DNA of 46,658 nucleotides. Origin: Priapulus caudatus. Lineage: Eukaryota; Priapulida; Priapulimorpha; Priapulimorphida; Priapulidae. The notes under the pieces were generated by a model, which had not been told where the DNA came from, did no database searches, and saw only the letters and a list, made by a program, of their open reading frames with translations. The position numbers were made by a program, and so were the translations under genes. This document shows positions 22,791 through 34,694 of the stretch, piece after piece; within the stretch, counting starts at the first letter, position 1; each line of letters begins with the position of its first letter. The stretch spans positions 110,836-157,493 of the forward strand of contig NW_014577624.1 in the NCBI RefSeq assembly GCF_000485595.1. The letters are read 5' to 3'.

Positions 22791-22954
22791 ACCATGACCA
22801 CGTGACCACGTCATATATACGCCACGCACTTTCACACGGTCCCAATGGAATTCCCTGAGACTCGGCGCACAACTTTGGCTTCCGCGCCCAACCTTCAATT
22901 GCGATCGGCTGCGGATTCACACCGTATGGTGTGTATTCTGTTTTCCATAAATTC

Positions 22955-23860
22955 GATTCAAATTTCATTCGATGCCGTGAATCGAATGATCTCGATATAG
23001 CACTTCTTCGATGACGTGCAATCGAGATCATCTCGATGCGTGATCGAATGATTCGATGCATCATTCGATTCAGCTCATCGAATGTTCATTCGCGATTTCA
23101 TGCAGCAATCGAAATCATTCGATTTCAACGCACTCGAATCATTCGATTCACGCATCGATCATCAAGAGCCTGACTTCCATTCGATGCCGTGATCGAATGC
23201 ATCGATGCGTGAAGTACGAATGATTCGGATCGGTGAAATCCGAAATGATGCAACCTCCGCAAACTTCCATTCGATATTTCCGCAGCATTCGAATATCCTC
23301 GATTCACGACATACGAATGACAGTGCCATCGAATCCGCATTCGAGTGCGTGCAAATCCGAATTCGCATATCGATGGCGTGCAACATCCGAAATGATTTCG
23401 ATCGAAGTGATTCCGAATAGCATTCTGGCGCAGATGCGTCAGAACCTCAGCGAATGATGAACTGCATCGAATCATTCGATTCACACCGAATCGACTATCA
23501 TTTTTTATGCGCATATCAACACGCATCGAACATCATCATCCGCATTCACGAATTCGGAATGAGCATCAGATAAAATAGACATCCTCACAATGCCGAGACT
23601 CGAGCAAATCGAGGATGATTCGAATGATCGTAACCGTGAAAAAGATCGAATGATATCGTTATGCGTTCGCACTACGGAATGATTACGAAAGCGTGAACGA
23701 TCGACTGATTCGATGCATTCATTCGATTCCACGCATTGAGATCATTCGATTCACCCGCAATACGAATTCATTCGAATTACACGCAACACATCACGAATGC
23801 ACGCATGTCGAATGATTCGATGCAATGTGAGATACACGAATGATTCACGTATGGCCGTGA
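22955..23860. repeat. Degenerate GAATGATTCGAT satellite
   Basis: About 0.9 kb is built from variants of ATCGAATCATTCGATTCACG with a unit near 20-22 bp. The TCGAATNATTCGA core is nearly palindromic, so both strands look alike. Units are joined by irregular insertions. It begins about 170 bp after the A/C-rich block ends. Confidence 0.85.
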
Positions 23861-24395
23861 TATCAAACAATAATATGCAGATAAAACAGACAAATGATGT
23901 TAATTGTGACATAAATACTGTCATGATACTAATATGTGATGAAAGTACTGAACTTTATTATGCGTTGATAAATCAACCACTCAAAACAACATATCAGAAT
24001 CCCTCATTGGACACAAAAACAACATATGCCAATACACCAACAAAAAAGATATACACGACAAAGCCACGATGGGAATCACTTGTATCACGTGTCAACTAAT
24101 AAATTAAAAATTAAAATACAATTTATTGCAGCAAATACTCACAGATAAAATGCAGTAGTCGGCGGATGACGTTGTCTTACTATTTAGGCAGTGTTTACTT
24201 TACGTTCCGGCTTTAATTATCGATCTTGAAACGTGCATCCTGATCAAATTTTTCGAGATTTTTAAAACTGTGTTTGCGAGACTGTTTAATACTGTTTCGG
24301 CAATTTTTATACTGTTATAAAGTTATTAGCTTTTTACACGTTCAAACCGATGTTCTAGTAATTTCTACTCCTCTCTAACCGCTCGCTCCGAAAGC
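23861..24395. other. AT-rich unique sequence, nothing recognised
   Basis: A 100-codon + frame (23797-24099) starts in the satellite and continues here without a recognisable domain. No gene is called. Confidence 0.35.
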
Positions 24396-24404
24396 TGGTG
24401 CTAA

Positions 24405-24578
24405 ATATTGTTGGCTCGGGCCTGGTCCGACGTTTTTGCGATGCGTGCAAATCTCGGCCTGCGGCCTGAATTAGGCTCAGGCCAAAAACGGTCGCGTGTG
24501 ATCTCGCTCGGCTCGAGCCAATCATGCACGGGCCTAATTAGGCTCGCGGGCCAAAAACGTCCGTGTGAACGCGCCTAT
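24405..24578. repeat. Duplicated transposon-like end (GGCCAAAAACG)
   Basis: Two related segments, about 24461-24500 and 24530-24575, share AATTAGGCTC, then GGCCAAAAACGGTCG or GGCCAAAAACGTCCG, then GTGTGA. The right one ends GTGTGAACGCGCC, resembling the GGCGCGTTCACAC termini seen on non-autonomous DNA elements (general knowledge). I did not find the inverted partner. Confidence 0.45.
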
Positions 24579-24579
24579 A

Positions 24580-25340
24580 ATCACTTACAACAACAGCTGT
24601 TCTACGGAAAATGCATCATCAGCATCAGCAAACACGCATACTTTTCGAGCCGGAACGAACATATTGCTAGTTGACTCTGGAAGGGAACCGCCGTCGTGAT
24701 GTGGAGTAACCGCGCAAACACGATGACAGCGCACGCAATCGAGATGCATAACGCGAGAATGAATCATTACACGATACTATACACACTATAGGCACGCTGC
24801 ACACAATGCCAAACAATACAACCACAGCGCAGTGTACCTTAACCAATTGACCGATCCACCTGGAGTGACTGACAGGTATATAGCCATAAGCAATTATCGT
24901 TAGCGATACGACATTCTCAAACGACAAGGCTTCGCAAGGAACTGCCGTAACGAAGGCAACTTCGCGGGCGCGCGTTGAAAAAAGTATATCAACTGATCCA
25001 GGATTAAGCAACGATATGCAAAAGGTGCGTATCTACCTCATTTGAGGCAGATATGCGTCGCCTCTCGTAAACGATATACTCCTAGTGCATGGAACACGTA
25101 CGCTGTTATAAACACAAGGTAATGGTGAGCTTATTCTGGTGAGCATAAACCGCCTGAGCTGCTGGCTGAGCAGTAGCTGCCCGGGTGAATCTCGCTCAGT
25201 CTCCGACAGCAGAGATCTGTATTCGTGAGAATGCTGATGTCGCCGCTGATTAGCGGGTTCTTCTCACTAACAATTAAGCGGCTCGAACGAAACAGCGGCA
25301 AACATCAGCAGGCTTTCCCTCTTTCACGCGCGCGCTCGCT
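24580..25340. other. Unique sequence, nothing recognised
   Basis: A 114-codon minus frame (24667-25011) has no recognisable domain. No RNA or repeat is supported. Confidence 0.35.
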
Positions 25341-25349
25341 TGCTCGCTA

Positions 25350-25395
25350 CCCCCCCCCCCCCCCCTCTCTCTCTCTCTCTATATATATATATATC
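25350..25395. repeat. C-run, CT and AT compound microsatellite
   Basis: A 17-base C run is followed by (CT)n and (AT)n. Confidence 0.92.
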
Positions 25396-25411
25396 CCTCT
25401 CCTCTATCCCG

Positions 25412-25433
25412 TTATTACTTCTAGAAGTAATAA
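25412..25433. repeat. Perfect 22-bp palindrome centred on TCTAGA
   Basis: TTATTACTTCT followed by its exact reverse complement AGAAGTAATAA. Confidence 0.85.
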
Positions 25434-25544
25434 ACCGTTATTACGCCATATTATTGAGCCGAGATTACGCTATATACAGTGCCCACTAATAGACGAATAT
25501 GTGTACAGATAGAGAGCGGGGAGAAATGAGAAGACAAAAACAGT

Positions 25545-25564
25545 GAGCGAGAGAGAAAGAAAGC

Positions 25565-25623
<59 letters not shown>

Positions 25624-25625
25624 AA
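25545..25625. repeat. GA dinucleotide tract
   Basis: (GA)n of about 60 bp with purine-rich flanks. Confidence 0.92.
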
Positions 25626-25629
25626 GACC

Positions 25630-27595
25630 GGAGGAACAGGGAGGAAGAAAATGGGCGAGTGCACTATTAGAATTCAGACGCGCACATCTGTGTCGCAGGC
25701 AGACGATCGGTGCGTCTGGCATCGAGACAAATTCCAAATGGAAAAGCCCAATCTTCAATTCCCATTAGAGCCGTTCCCCGCGGCATCGCGCGGGTGCCGT
25801 GTCTAATTTACGACGACAGACTCCCACTTTGCCACTTAATTTGCCTCTCGACTTATAGTACCCGGCGTGTAGGCTTGCCGAGCTGGCAAGAAGACGAATG
25901 AGCGCGCGCTGACACACCCTCTTGTACCTTCTTTAACGAGCGCCCGTAAGACGCCCTATAACGCGCGAGCATTGCGCTCATTCATTCATTGCGCTCTCTG
26001 CAAATCACCAGCGACGGCATGGATTCGATCGCGGTCTCTCTCGCTCTCTCTCTCTCTCTCTCTTTGCGACGCAATCTAAACGAAACTGCATCGATGTGTT
26101 ACACTTGTGCCCCACACGTCGGCCCGTCGCCACCGCCGCTCTCTTACGTCTGTCCTCGCGGAGCTAGTTGGCACCTTGGATCGTTTGTGAGAGTTACATC
26201 GGTATGTGTCTGCGTTCATATAAGGCTCGTGTATCGTGTATTCATATATCCAAGGCTCGTGTCGTATGTAGCAGGGCCCTTAACGGGCAGGGCAGAAGTA
26301 ACTTACACGATTTCGAACGTGCAGTTGTGTGACTGCGATGGAAGCAGGGTTATTTCTTACGTAATCGTGGGAGTATATACTGTTCTCCTCCATCCGACCT
26401 TTTTGAATCTTACCACGCCTAGGATTTTACATATTTTAAATTTTAAGCAATTCCTATTTTGAATCGAAACAATTTTCCTTAAATAAGGCAGAAAACACAT
26501 CCAGAGAGCACCAAATAAAGGTTTTCATTTCCTGGACAGGCCTCGAACCCTGGCGTCAGAATTTTGTTATAATTGATAACTACTCCTTTTTTAAAAACCC
26601 GAAAAACCTCTGTAAAGCATTATTTTAGTTACGTCTATCCTCTAGCTGTTCACTGAAAGGTCGTACGCATCGATGAACCAAGACTAAAATATAAACTAAT
26701 ATTGCACAGCAGCATGAATTTTCTATAGTAACTGATGAAGTTTTAGTAGCAAATCACGCTTTCACTTTGTGCATATTATAATACTAATAGCCACCGCCAT
26801 TACATAGAATAATTCATGGCAATGGTATACTCGTGATGTACTACCATATAACGGCAATTTTACGAAAGCATATTTTGCCTCGTGAATTTTTCAAATATTT
26901 CACTTTAAAATTACAACATGAAAGACACAATATATTTTGTAAGTTGCAAAGACTACTTTGCTCCGTGATTTACTCTCCATAAGTAGGATATAATAGCGAT
27001 TTGATGTTGCATCGCTCGCAAAAATTTAAATTTTCACGTCTGTTAATTTTTCAAACATTCTGCTTAAATATTAAAACTACCACGAGAATAGCCCTTGATA
27101 ATTTAGGTAGTAAATCAGCAAGTTCGAGTATAAATTGCTCCAATTTGAATGTTAATTTTCAGCCTTCACAAAAGCCCCAATCTCCGAGAGAGAAAAAACT
27201 GCAAGTTTCAGCCACATCTCTATGTCACCGCGGACGCACATTATTCTCCCCCATCTGTTTGATCTTGTTCATTGATCACGCAGCACACGAGCGGTCAAGC
27301 AGCATGCTTGGCAGGAAAGTAGCGAAGCCCAGAGAGGCTGCAGACTAAGTGCAGCATATATAACGTGATAGAAGCACTCTGCTGTCTAGAGATCCCTGCC
27401 ATCATCCCTAATATCGACGAGGAAACCCACCGTGACGAGCAGTTCTTCTAAAATAATACTGTGTGGATGCTAGCGCAGAACTGTGACCACGTTGCTCAGC
27501 GAACAAGTAAAATGACAGAAAATCCGAGAAACGATAAGGTGTCAAAGTGACCGCTCTGCTCTCATACCCAATACAGACCGCATATTTGATCCTAC
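25630..27595. other. Unique sequence with unassigned frames
   Basis: A 157-codon + frame (25989-26462) begins with a Ser-Leu run made by CTCT repeats and continues without a recognised domain. Another + frame (27001-27348, 115 codons) is Lys/Ser rich and also unassigned. Neither has visible support as a gene. Confidence 0.35.
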
Positions 27596-27598
27596 ATC

Positions 27599-27728
27599 AA
27601 ATTAGTTCCGGATGCGTAGCCACCACGTAAATCATAATGTAGTTTATAGGTGCGGGCGGAGCTACGTCACAGATCAGCAGACCCGGACCAAAGTTGTGCA
27701 ATGTGTAAACGCTATTCCGGACTAATTA
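27599..27728. repeat. Dispersed repeat copy related to the 31.3-32.1 kb foldback
   Basis: About 80 bp starting GTTCCGGATGCGTAGCCAC matches 31998-32075 closely, including GTAGTTTATAGGTG and GAGCTACGTCACAGATCAG. AATTAGTTCCGGA at the left and TCCGGACTAATTA at the right could be short inverted ends. It shows that this family has more than one copy locally. Confidence 0.7.
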
Positions 27729-27729
27729 C

Positions 27730-29060
27730 GCACTATAGTCTGGACTACGTTACCCCCCACCGAATTGAGGTGGGCTAGGCCCTCTTTGAAGCGTGCTGAG
27801 AAGTTATCTCGTACTAAGTTTTCTGTGCTAAACTGTGTGTGTATGCAATCCGGGGCCAGGCGCAGGCTAGATTCCGATATACGCAATGCCAGCGATTGCT
27901 GAATACCCTTCGTTCCATGAACACTACACCACCACGACCACAAAAAAGATACAGCTGGAATATTTTTGCAAGAACGACTCAATATTTAAACTAGTTAGTT
28001 CCGATACACATAATTGATTCTGTTACTAACGTGCAAAAAATACAAAGCACCCGAAAGCTCTACCTAGAGTCATCTTCCGAAGTATTGGCACGTAAGCACG
28101 TAACAGACACACAGACAAAAGAACTTGGTCACATTCTCTCTGGAGACAGCACACTGCTCTGTAGACTGTTCCTTTTTTGCATCCTGACACACTGGTATAC
28201 ATGCAAACCTTTAGGAATACGATGAATGCTAGGATGCGTGAGAATCGACAAATGCCATCAGAGTCCCTCTAGGAAGCTGCGTTTCAACACCAGCGGAGGA
28301 AGACGTCGTTAATTATGTAAACGCGGAGTGGACTCACAATCGTCTGCCAATCACTGCCACGCTCCGCGCATTCAGCCAGCCGAGATTTCCACCGGGAAAT
28401 TAGTAATTAAACTTTTCATCCGTCTAAGAATGCCGAAGAGGCGGGGTGACAGATGAAGGCGACAGGTTTCTTAGCTTGAAGCCATGTGATGACAAGACCC
28501 GGAGAGTTTCGCCATCGCTCGCGACAGGAAATCCGATTCTATTCGATCGCGACAGGACATGTCGCGCGATGATTGCGCAGACGCGTCGAGACTCGAGAAC
28601 GTTAGTGCTGAGTTGTCAGCAATCTGCTTCCCTGTTGACAGATGAGACCGATACCACCGCGCACCTGCGATTGAAGCGTGAATCGGTTAGCGTTCACATA
28701 GTCACGGGTTAACAGCCGGATGAATCATCCTCACACGATTTGGGTAGAATGCAGAATGAGAATGAGTGTGAAAAGGGCTAAGAAATTGATATCAAAGCAG
28801 TAACGTGTATCCGAAACCTGATAATCTGGCCCAACAGGCATTCGGGGGGGGGGGAGGGAGGAAGATTTCTCCTTAATTGTTCTTCTAAAATTTAAACTAA
28901 ATTATTAGGAGGTCTATGTAATAATGCACTCGGGTTTGGCTGGCCCTCATTATTTTACTGCTTGCATCAACTCTTTATCACTGAACAGAATATTATCAGG
29001 AGTAAATAAAAACAAAGGTTGATTGTAATCACTTATAATATTATCCTACGTATATATATA
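27730..29060. other. Unique sequence, nothing recognised
   Basis: Short frames without motifs (27722-27982 minus, 28446-28712 plus). A G-run at 28842-28856 is the only simple repeat. Confidence 0.4.
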
Positions 29061-29063
29061 TAT

Positions 29064-29090
29064 GCCTAGTGAGAGCCCGAAACGGGCATT
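29064..29090 (-). repeat. Possible Helitron-like 3' hairpin end
   Basis: On the minus strand the sequence reads GCCCG-TTT-CGGGC, then TCTCA, then CTAG. A short GC hairpin a few bases before CTRR is the hallmark of Helitron 3' ends. The same 26-base word occurs at 39536-39561 with a one-base shorter spacer. The body and 5' end of an element are not identified, so this is tentative. Confidence 0.4.
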
Positions 29091-29174
29091 ACACAGAATA
29101 ATAATGTAGTACAAATATCTATCGCTATAAAGTTCATAGATCATCTTTTGTTCAAATTCTTTAGTCTTCGTTCA

Positions 29175-29468
29175 CTTTTTCTTTCATATACGTATTTTCT
29201 TTCATATACATATTTTCTTTCATATTTCTTTTACGTATTCATTTTCATATTTCATTTCATTTCATTTTCATTTTCATTTTCATTTTCATTTTCATTTCAT
29301 ATTTCATTCATTTCATATTCATATTCATATTCATATTCATATTCATATTCATATTCATTTTCATATTTCATTTTCATATTACGTATCATATTTCATATAC
29401 GTATTTTCTTTCATATACGTATTTTCTTTCATATATACGTATTTTCTTTCATATACGTATTTTCTACG
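29175..29468. repeat. TTTCATA-type minisatellite
   Basis: Tandem TTTCATATACGTATTTTC and CATTTT/CATATT words on a T-rich strand. The 120-codon Phe-Ser-Tyr frame is an artefact. Confidence 0.85.
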
Positions 29469-29469
29469 T

Positions 29470-31330
29470 ATAGAAGCTGCAGAAATAGCAGATCCATCAT
29501 AAATGGTTAAAAAAAATCTAGAGAGCGTATTATTTATTAATATAGTCATCTGTGTCAGTGCAATCTTGTTTGCTGCAATTGAAATTGATGTATTTACTAA
29601 TAATAATTGCTAGCCTGCTAAGATTCATGCATTCAGTGCAGACATTCATTCATGTGCTGCCACCTATCGGTAGGCGCAAGAGAATATCACTTTTGAGGCA
29701 AAGGCGATTCCTCATTACCATGTACGCATACCATACGACGAAATCCTTGGCTTAATATTATATTATGGAGCCGTTATACTAACATTGCGCAAATCTTACA
29801 GACATTAACTGCCAGATTAGTAATTCCAAGTGGACAAATGAGAATTCAATCTGACATAATTATGTATTACCCAGGGATCAGGAGCCAGGGATGTATAAAT
29901 CGGTTGTATACTACAAGAATAATAACATTAACATACCATATGGTTGATAGAAAATTGCCAGGACACACTGGACGAGGGTAATAGTTATTAATGCCATGAT
30001 CCTTAATGATAGTTGCAGCTTCATCACAAGACAGTATTAACTGACATAAGCACAGTAGATTAGCTATCTCCAGATGCTTCCATACTAGCTGGAGTTAATA
30101 TAACATTTACTACTTTACTATAATTATGATACTAAGGTTGATCTACAGGGCACAGTAATGGAAAGGTGGAAGGATGACATAAGCTTGCAACATGGCGAGA
30201 TAAATCTAAGGAACTACACAATTGAGTATGAGAGTATTTGAGTCTTCACTATTAAATAATAATCTTTTTTCCCAGCTCTGCACAAACCTCAACTGACTAA
30301 TCATTTTTGGATGTACACACAAAATTATTGTTCAGCTAAACTTTAACAGATATATCGAATAAGCCATAACACTGAAGCATTGAAATTAACAAATAGACTA
30401 AATAGGCAATTATATTTTGTAATAGAAGAATAGGACACCAGTAAAATGTATCCATACAAATATAATGTCAATTGCTATTTATTTGTATGTTATTTGGCAT
30501 CTAAGCTTCTTTGTAAGAATTAAGTGTCCACACGATTGCCCCACTGGCACTGGTACCACATACCCAGGGTAAACGTACTGGGTAGAACAGGTTTAACTGT
30601 TTTAGCAATAAATCCTAGTTAGGCAATCATCATAGTGTTACTAAAATAGTGACACCAGTTTATATGCGACTGTATTACTAATTAAATCTGGTCATGATTC
30701 CACTATTCAATAGTTATTTTGGGAAGTGTGTTAAACTACATGGCCCAATCCTAGTTTAGCGCCTCGGATTAGTTTAGCACATTTGCGGGGTTCCAAACTA
30801 GGATTCAGCCAACTACACTACACGTCGGCTTCTGATGAAATGAATTTCCAGCAGAAGTGGCAAGGCTTTGATGTTAGAGTAGAATAATGAAGGGAATGCA
30901 TCAACCTAGTAGTAGTATTCTTACATAATAACGTCGCACCTATACTAAAGACTTTTCTCTCATTATGCCACCGGATATGATTTTAGGGAATGTTATGTAC
31001 CCCGTTGTTCACAAGAAATAGTGCCGAATTCTCTATTCGATTGCTTTACAGGTTTCAAAAAGTCAATGCACACAATTATAAAGTTAACACATATAATTTA
31101 CCCTAGTATTTTACTCAACATTGGAAGCACTGCCGGTGCCACTTCTGCAGGAAATGTGGCCTAGTTAGGTGGAATGTGGAGGTGGCATACTTTATTAGGT
31201 AGGTTGTGTGTATTATGTAACACACCACCCCTAATAGTAAAAATAATGTGTCTCATATAGGGCACGAATTGTGCAATTTTGTTATAACTGGTGTGTTGAT
31301 GATATTGTCATTGTTGACAAAAAAGTACTG
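29470..31330. other. Unique AT-rich sequence, nothing recognised
   Basis: No frame above 67 codons in 1.8 kb. A weak inverted repeat, AATCCTAGTTT at 30747 and AAACTAGGATT at 30794, spans about 60 bp and may be a decayed element. Confidence 0.4.
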
Positions 31331-31332
31331 TA

Positions 31333-31555
31333 AGCTATACATAAATCATAGGGCGTGGCTACGCATCCGGTTCCGGATGAGGAGCCGCTAGGCTACGCGT
31401 CCGAACATCCATCTCACACACTGACAGTGATCTTGCGACACGTACGGTAATTGCGCAACGGGACGCTCTGCTGATTGCCGAGTGTGTGTGTGTGCGTGAG
31501 AGAGAGAGAGGGAATGTGTATGTGTGTGTGTATGCGTGAGAGAGAGCTAGAGTAG

Positions 31556-31630
<75 letters not shown>

Positions 31631-31659
31631 GTGTGTGTGTATGTGTGCACGGTGTGCAC

Positions 31660-31748
<89 letters not shown>

Positions 31749-32070
31749 CAGAGACAGAGAGAGAGCGAGAGAGCGAGAGAGAGAGAGAGAGAGCAGGAGC
31801 TGTGCGTGTGTGTGTGAAAGAGAGAGAGAAAGAGAGAACGAGAAAGAATGAATGAAATGATAGACAGCAGCAGTGCATATATTGTATATTTTCGGCAATC
31901 AGCAGAGCGTCCCGTTGCGCAATAACGCGTGTACGCGAGTCGCGCGATCACTGTGTGAGTGGATGTCCAGATGCATAGCCTGGAGGCTAAGTGACCGGTT
32001 CCGGATGCGTAGCCACTGCGTAAATCATAATGTAGTTTATAGGTGTGGGCAGAGCTACGTCACAGATCAG
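31333..32070. mobile_element. Foldback element with GT/GA microsatellite core
   Basis: Left arm 31333-31481 and right arm 31892-32043 are inverted relatives. The inner 27 bp, GCAACGGGACGCTCTG and onward against its complement at 31892-31918, match perfectly, while outer parts carry several differences. GGCTACGCATCCGG on the left matches CCGGATGCGTAGCC on the right. The core 31482-31858 is only (GT)n and (GA)n with flanks. The right arm is related to 27604-27683. No target duplication could be fixed because the outermost ends have diverged. Confidence 0.72.
31482..31858. repeat. GT then GA compound microsatellite
   Basis: About 70 bp of (GT)n at 31558-31629 and about 120 bp of (GA)n from 31678, with short variants on each side. 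Open frames on both strands are artefacts. Confidence 0.95.
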
Positions 32071-32470
32071 TAGTCACGTGACCACCAGCAAAACGCCGGT
32101 TAAAACAACACGATCGTGTCACTGGCGCTCATAGGATTACTGCATAACGATACGAATTATCCGTCACTTGGTTTAGAAGTTTTAATAAGTTTTTTCATGA
32201 TATTTTCTTCTAATATGCCTTACGAGTATATAGATAGCTTTCTGTAGCTATAATTGTATCCCCCGAACGAAGTTCGTGGGATACTATGGATTTGCATCGT
32301 CGCGCCGCCGCCGCCCGTGGCCGCCGCCGCGCCGCCGCGCCGCCGGCAGAGATTTCCTTGTGTAGCGCTCTACCGGCTGCAGTTCTTCTCAGATCATCTT
32401 CAAATTTTGAATGAAGATGCGTTATCGTAAAGCGAAGACACCTATCGTTTTTGGTGTGGGCGGAGTCATC

Positions 32471-32484
32471 GTTGCCATGGTAAC
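32471..32484. promoter_or_regulatory. RFX X-box-like palindrome GTTGCCATGGTAAC
   Basis: A full match to the GTNRCC-AT-RGYAAC type X-box bound by RFX factors. The inverted partner GTTACCATGGCAAC lies at 32825-32838. Sequence match only; function is not shown. Confidence 0.45.
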
Positions 32485-32693
32485 AACATTTTTTGTCGAA
32501 ATATTCTAGAACCTGTAACTTCTGCACTTTTTACCCGATTGTCATGAAATTAATGTTTGTATTAAAATTAAAAGTTAAAAATTCTAAAAAAAAGAAAAGA
32601 AAAAAAAATATTTGCAGAAAAATAAAAAAAAAATAAAAATATTTGTATTAGAATTGTATTTAAATTTATATATAAATTTATGATTGTCATCAA

Positions 32694-32726
<33 letters not shown>

Positions 32727-32824
32727 GGACATGTTATATCGGCCCTGTGTGCCAAATTCGATGAAAATCGGGTAAAAACAGCACAAGTTAGCTGTAGGTT
32801 CTACAATATTTCCACAAAAACGTT

Positions 32825-32838
32825 GTTACCATGGCAAC
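32825..32838. promoter_or_regulatory. X-box-like palindrome, inverted partner in copy A
   Basis: GTTACCATGGCAAC in the right arm of the long inverted repeat. Confidence 0.45.
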
Positions 32839-33448
32839 AATGACTCCTCCCACACCAAAAACAATTGGCGTCTTTGCTTTAGCATAACGCACCTTCATGC
32901 CAAATTCCCAGAAGCGACCTGCGTATGCAAGGCAGATAACGCATCGAGATAAACAATATTGCGGAGTTTACTCGCCATCCGGGCTCTTGCGGAGATGCGT
33001 AACTAATGCGCAGAACATAGGCGCTGAACTGTCAATGGGTGTATGGAGGCATATATTTGTATATATATATATATACCATATTACCCATCGGCCAGATGGG
33101 TTTGACCCCTGCCGCCGCCGTGCGCGAACACTGTAAACCCCAGACGGAAAGGGATTGGTCATGTACGCATGATCCAGACGTTACTACAAGTTGTGTAATT
33201 ATTCATTATATCATTGATTATTATATACTTATAATTATTAAGGTCTTTACGATTAAAAGGTCTGTCATTATGAACCCCTAATCCTATCAACGCAGATTGT
33301 TCAAATCACGATAGTTACAAAACGCATTCCTCATTTTGCTGCGTACTCTTATTTGTATCCCTCGTATAGTCTACAGTATTTAGTAGTATTTTATGACATG
33401 GAACTGTGTGATGTGTTTATTGAGAAATGGTGGATGTACAGCAAACAC

Positions 33449-33604
33449 TAGTCCGAGATTCCTCTGACCAATGCCCACACCGACGATTTTGGTGGTTTTG
33501 GTGTGGGTTAGGTCACACCAAAACCACCTAACCCACACCACCTAACCCACACCAAAACCACCAAAATCGTCGGTGTGGGCATTGGTCAGAGGAATCTCGG
33601 ACTA
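33449..33604. mobile_element. 156-bp MITE inserted in copy A, 9-bp target duplication
   Basis: Ends TAGTCCGAGATTCC and GGAATCTCGGACTA begin a 65-bp perfect inverted repeat that ends in GTGTGGGTTAGGT. AGCAAACAC flanks both sides (33440-33448 and 33605-33613). The matching position in copy B (near 35398-35407) is uninterrupted and carries a single AGCGAAACAC, so B is the empty site. There is no coding capacity. The 9-bp duplication suggests a Mutator-like transposase in trans (inference). Confidence 0.92.
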
Positions 33605-34349
33605 AGCAAACACCAGAAATGATTATGGCCATTACTGTTAACGGCCGCGCGTAAATTCACGTATCTCCTCGAAAACCGCCATAAGGAATTTACCCATTTA
33701 CTCTTACCGGGAGGGTTCGAACGTGCGAAGACGATAAGCTATGTCACTAGCCTATATTTCCGTCAGCACACGTTAATAAAACAACATTTCAACGACAACA
33801 ACATTTCACGCTTGCTTCGCAGGTCGGCCATTGCGGAATTTTCGATCGTACCTGCTGCCATCTCTAGGTCCTTACGGACCAATTATTAACGACAAAAACT
33901 CATCGTAACGAAGAGGGGGTAGGGGGGGGGGTACTGTTCACAGTGAAAATATTCCTCCTAGGGTAACCAGATTCCATATACTTGCACATCTGAGGCAGAC
34001 CAGTTGTCTAACCAAACCTTTGTCTTTGTGACTTATTTAACTTTCACTGCCTTCTACGTCCTTACAGAGATATTCCATTCATACTAGATCACGGGGGATA
34101 CATGTAGTTGGCGACAACTGCCCGTTCTAGTTATGACATTAATTGTATCCCCCGAAACGAAGTTCGTGGGATACTATGGATTTGGCATCGTCGCGCCGCC
34201 GCCGCCGCCGCCGCCGCCGCCCGCCGCAGAGATTTCCTTGTGAGCGCTCTACCGGCTGCAGTTCTTCTCGGATCATCTTGAAATTTTGAATGAAGATGCG
34301 TTATCGTAAAGCGAAGACACCTATCGTTTTTGGTGTGGGCGGAGTCATC

Positions 34350-34363
34350 GTTGCCATGGTAAC
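34350..34363. promoter_or_regulatory. X-box-like palindrome in copy B left arm
   Basis: GTTGCCATGGTAAC, identical to the copy A site. Confidence 0.45.
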
Positions 34364-34680
34364 AACATTTTTTGTCGAAATATTCTAGAACCTGTAACTT
34401 CTGCACTTTTTACCCGATTGTCATGAAATTAATGTTTGTATTAAAATTAAAATTTAAAAATTCTAAAAAAAAGAAAAGAAAAAAAAATATTTGCAAAAAA
34501 ATATAAAAAAATATAAAAATATTTGTATTAAAATTTGTATTTAAATTTATATTTAAATTTATGATTGTCATCAAATATATATATATAGGACATGTTATAT
34601 CGGCCCTGTGTGCCAAATTCGAGTGAAATCGGTAAAAACAGCACAAGTTACAGGTTCTACAATATTTCCACAAAAATGTT

Positions 34681-34694
34681 GTTACCATGGCAAC
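34681..34694. promoter_or_regulatory. X-box-like palindrome in copy B right arm
   Basis: GTTACCATGGCAAC, identical to the copy A right-arm site. Confidence 0.45.

Larger units (their letters stand above)
32256..34101. mobile_element. Tandem element copy A (GTATCCCCCG ends), MITE-filled
   Basis: The left end TGTATCCCCCG is mirrored at the right by CGGGGGATACA. The first 29 bp fold into a hairpin (GTATCCC...GGGATAC around CGAACGAAGTTCG). Next come a CCG-rich stretch, a long inverted repeat (about 32391-32545 against 32750-32905), an AT-rich middle, and ~1.2 kb of unique-looking sequence. No coding domain is seen. Copy B follows directly; shared sequence continues about 40 bp past the right end (GCCCGTTCTAG). 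Copy A carries the 156-bp MITE and lacks about 98 bp present in B (34765-34862). Confidence 0.8.

Noticed and set aside
25989-26462. 157-codon + frame as a secreted protein (hydrophobic Leu/Ser start)
   Set aside because: The apparent signal peptide is a CTCT microsatellite; the rest has no recognised domain or gene context.
26536-26580. B-box-like GGTTCGAGGCC on the minus strand as a tRNA
   Set aside because: No A box or cloverleaf stems could be built around it.
33705-33735. GGGTTCGAACG as a tRNA B box
   Set aside because: It lacks the terminal CC, and no tRNA stems are present. It is part of the tandem 1.8-kb element.
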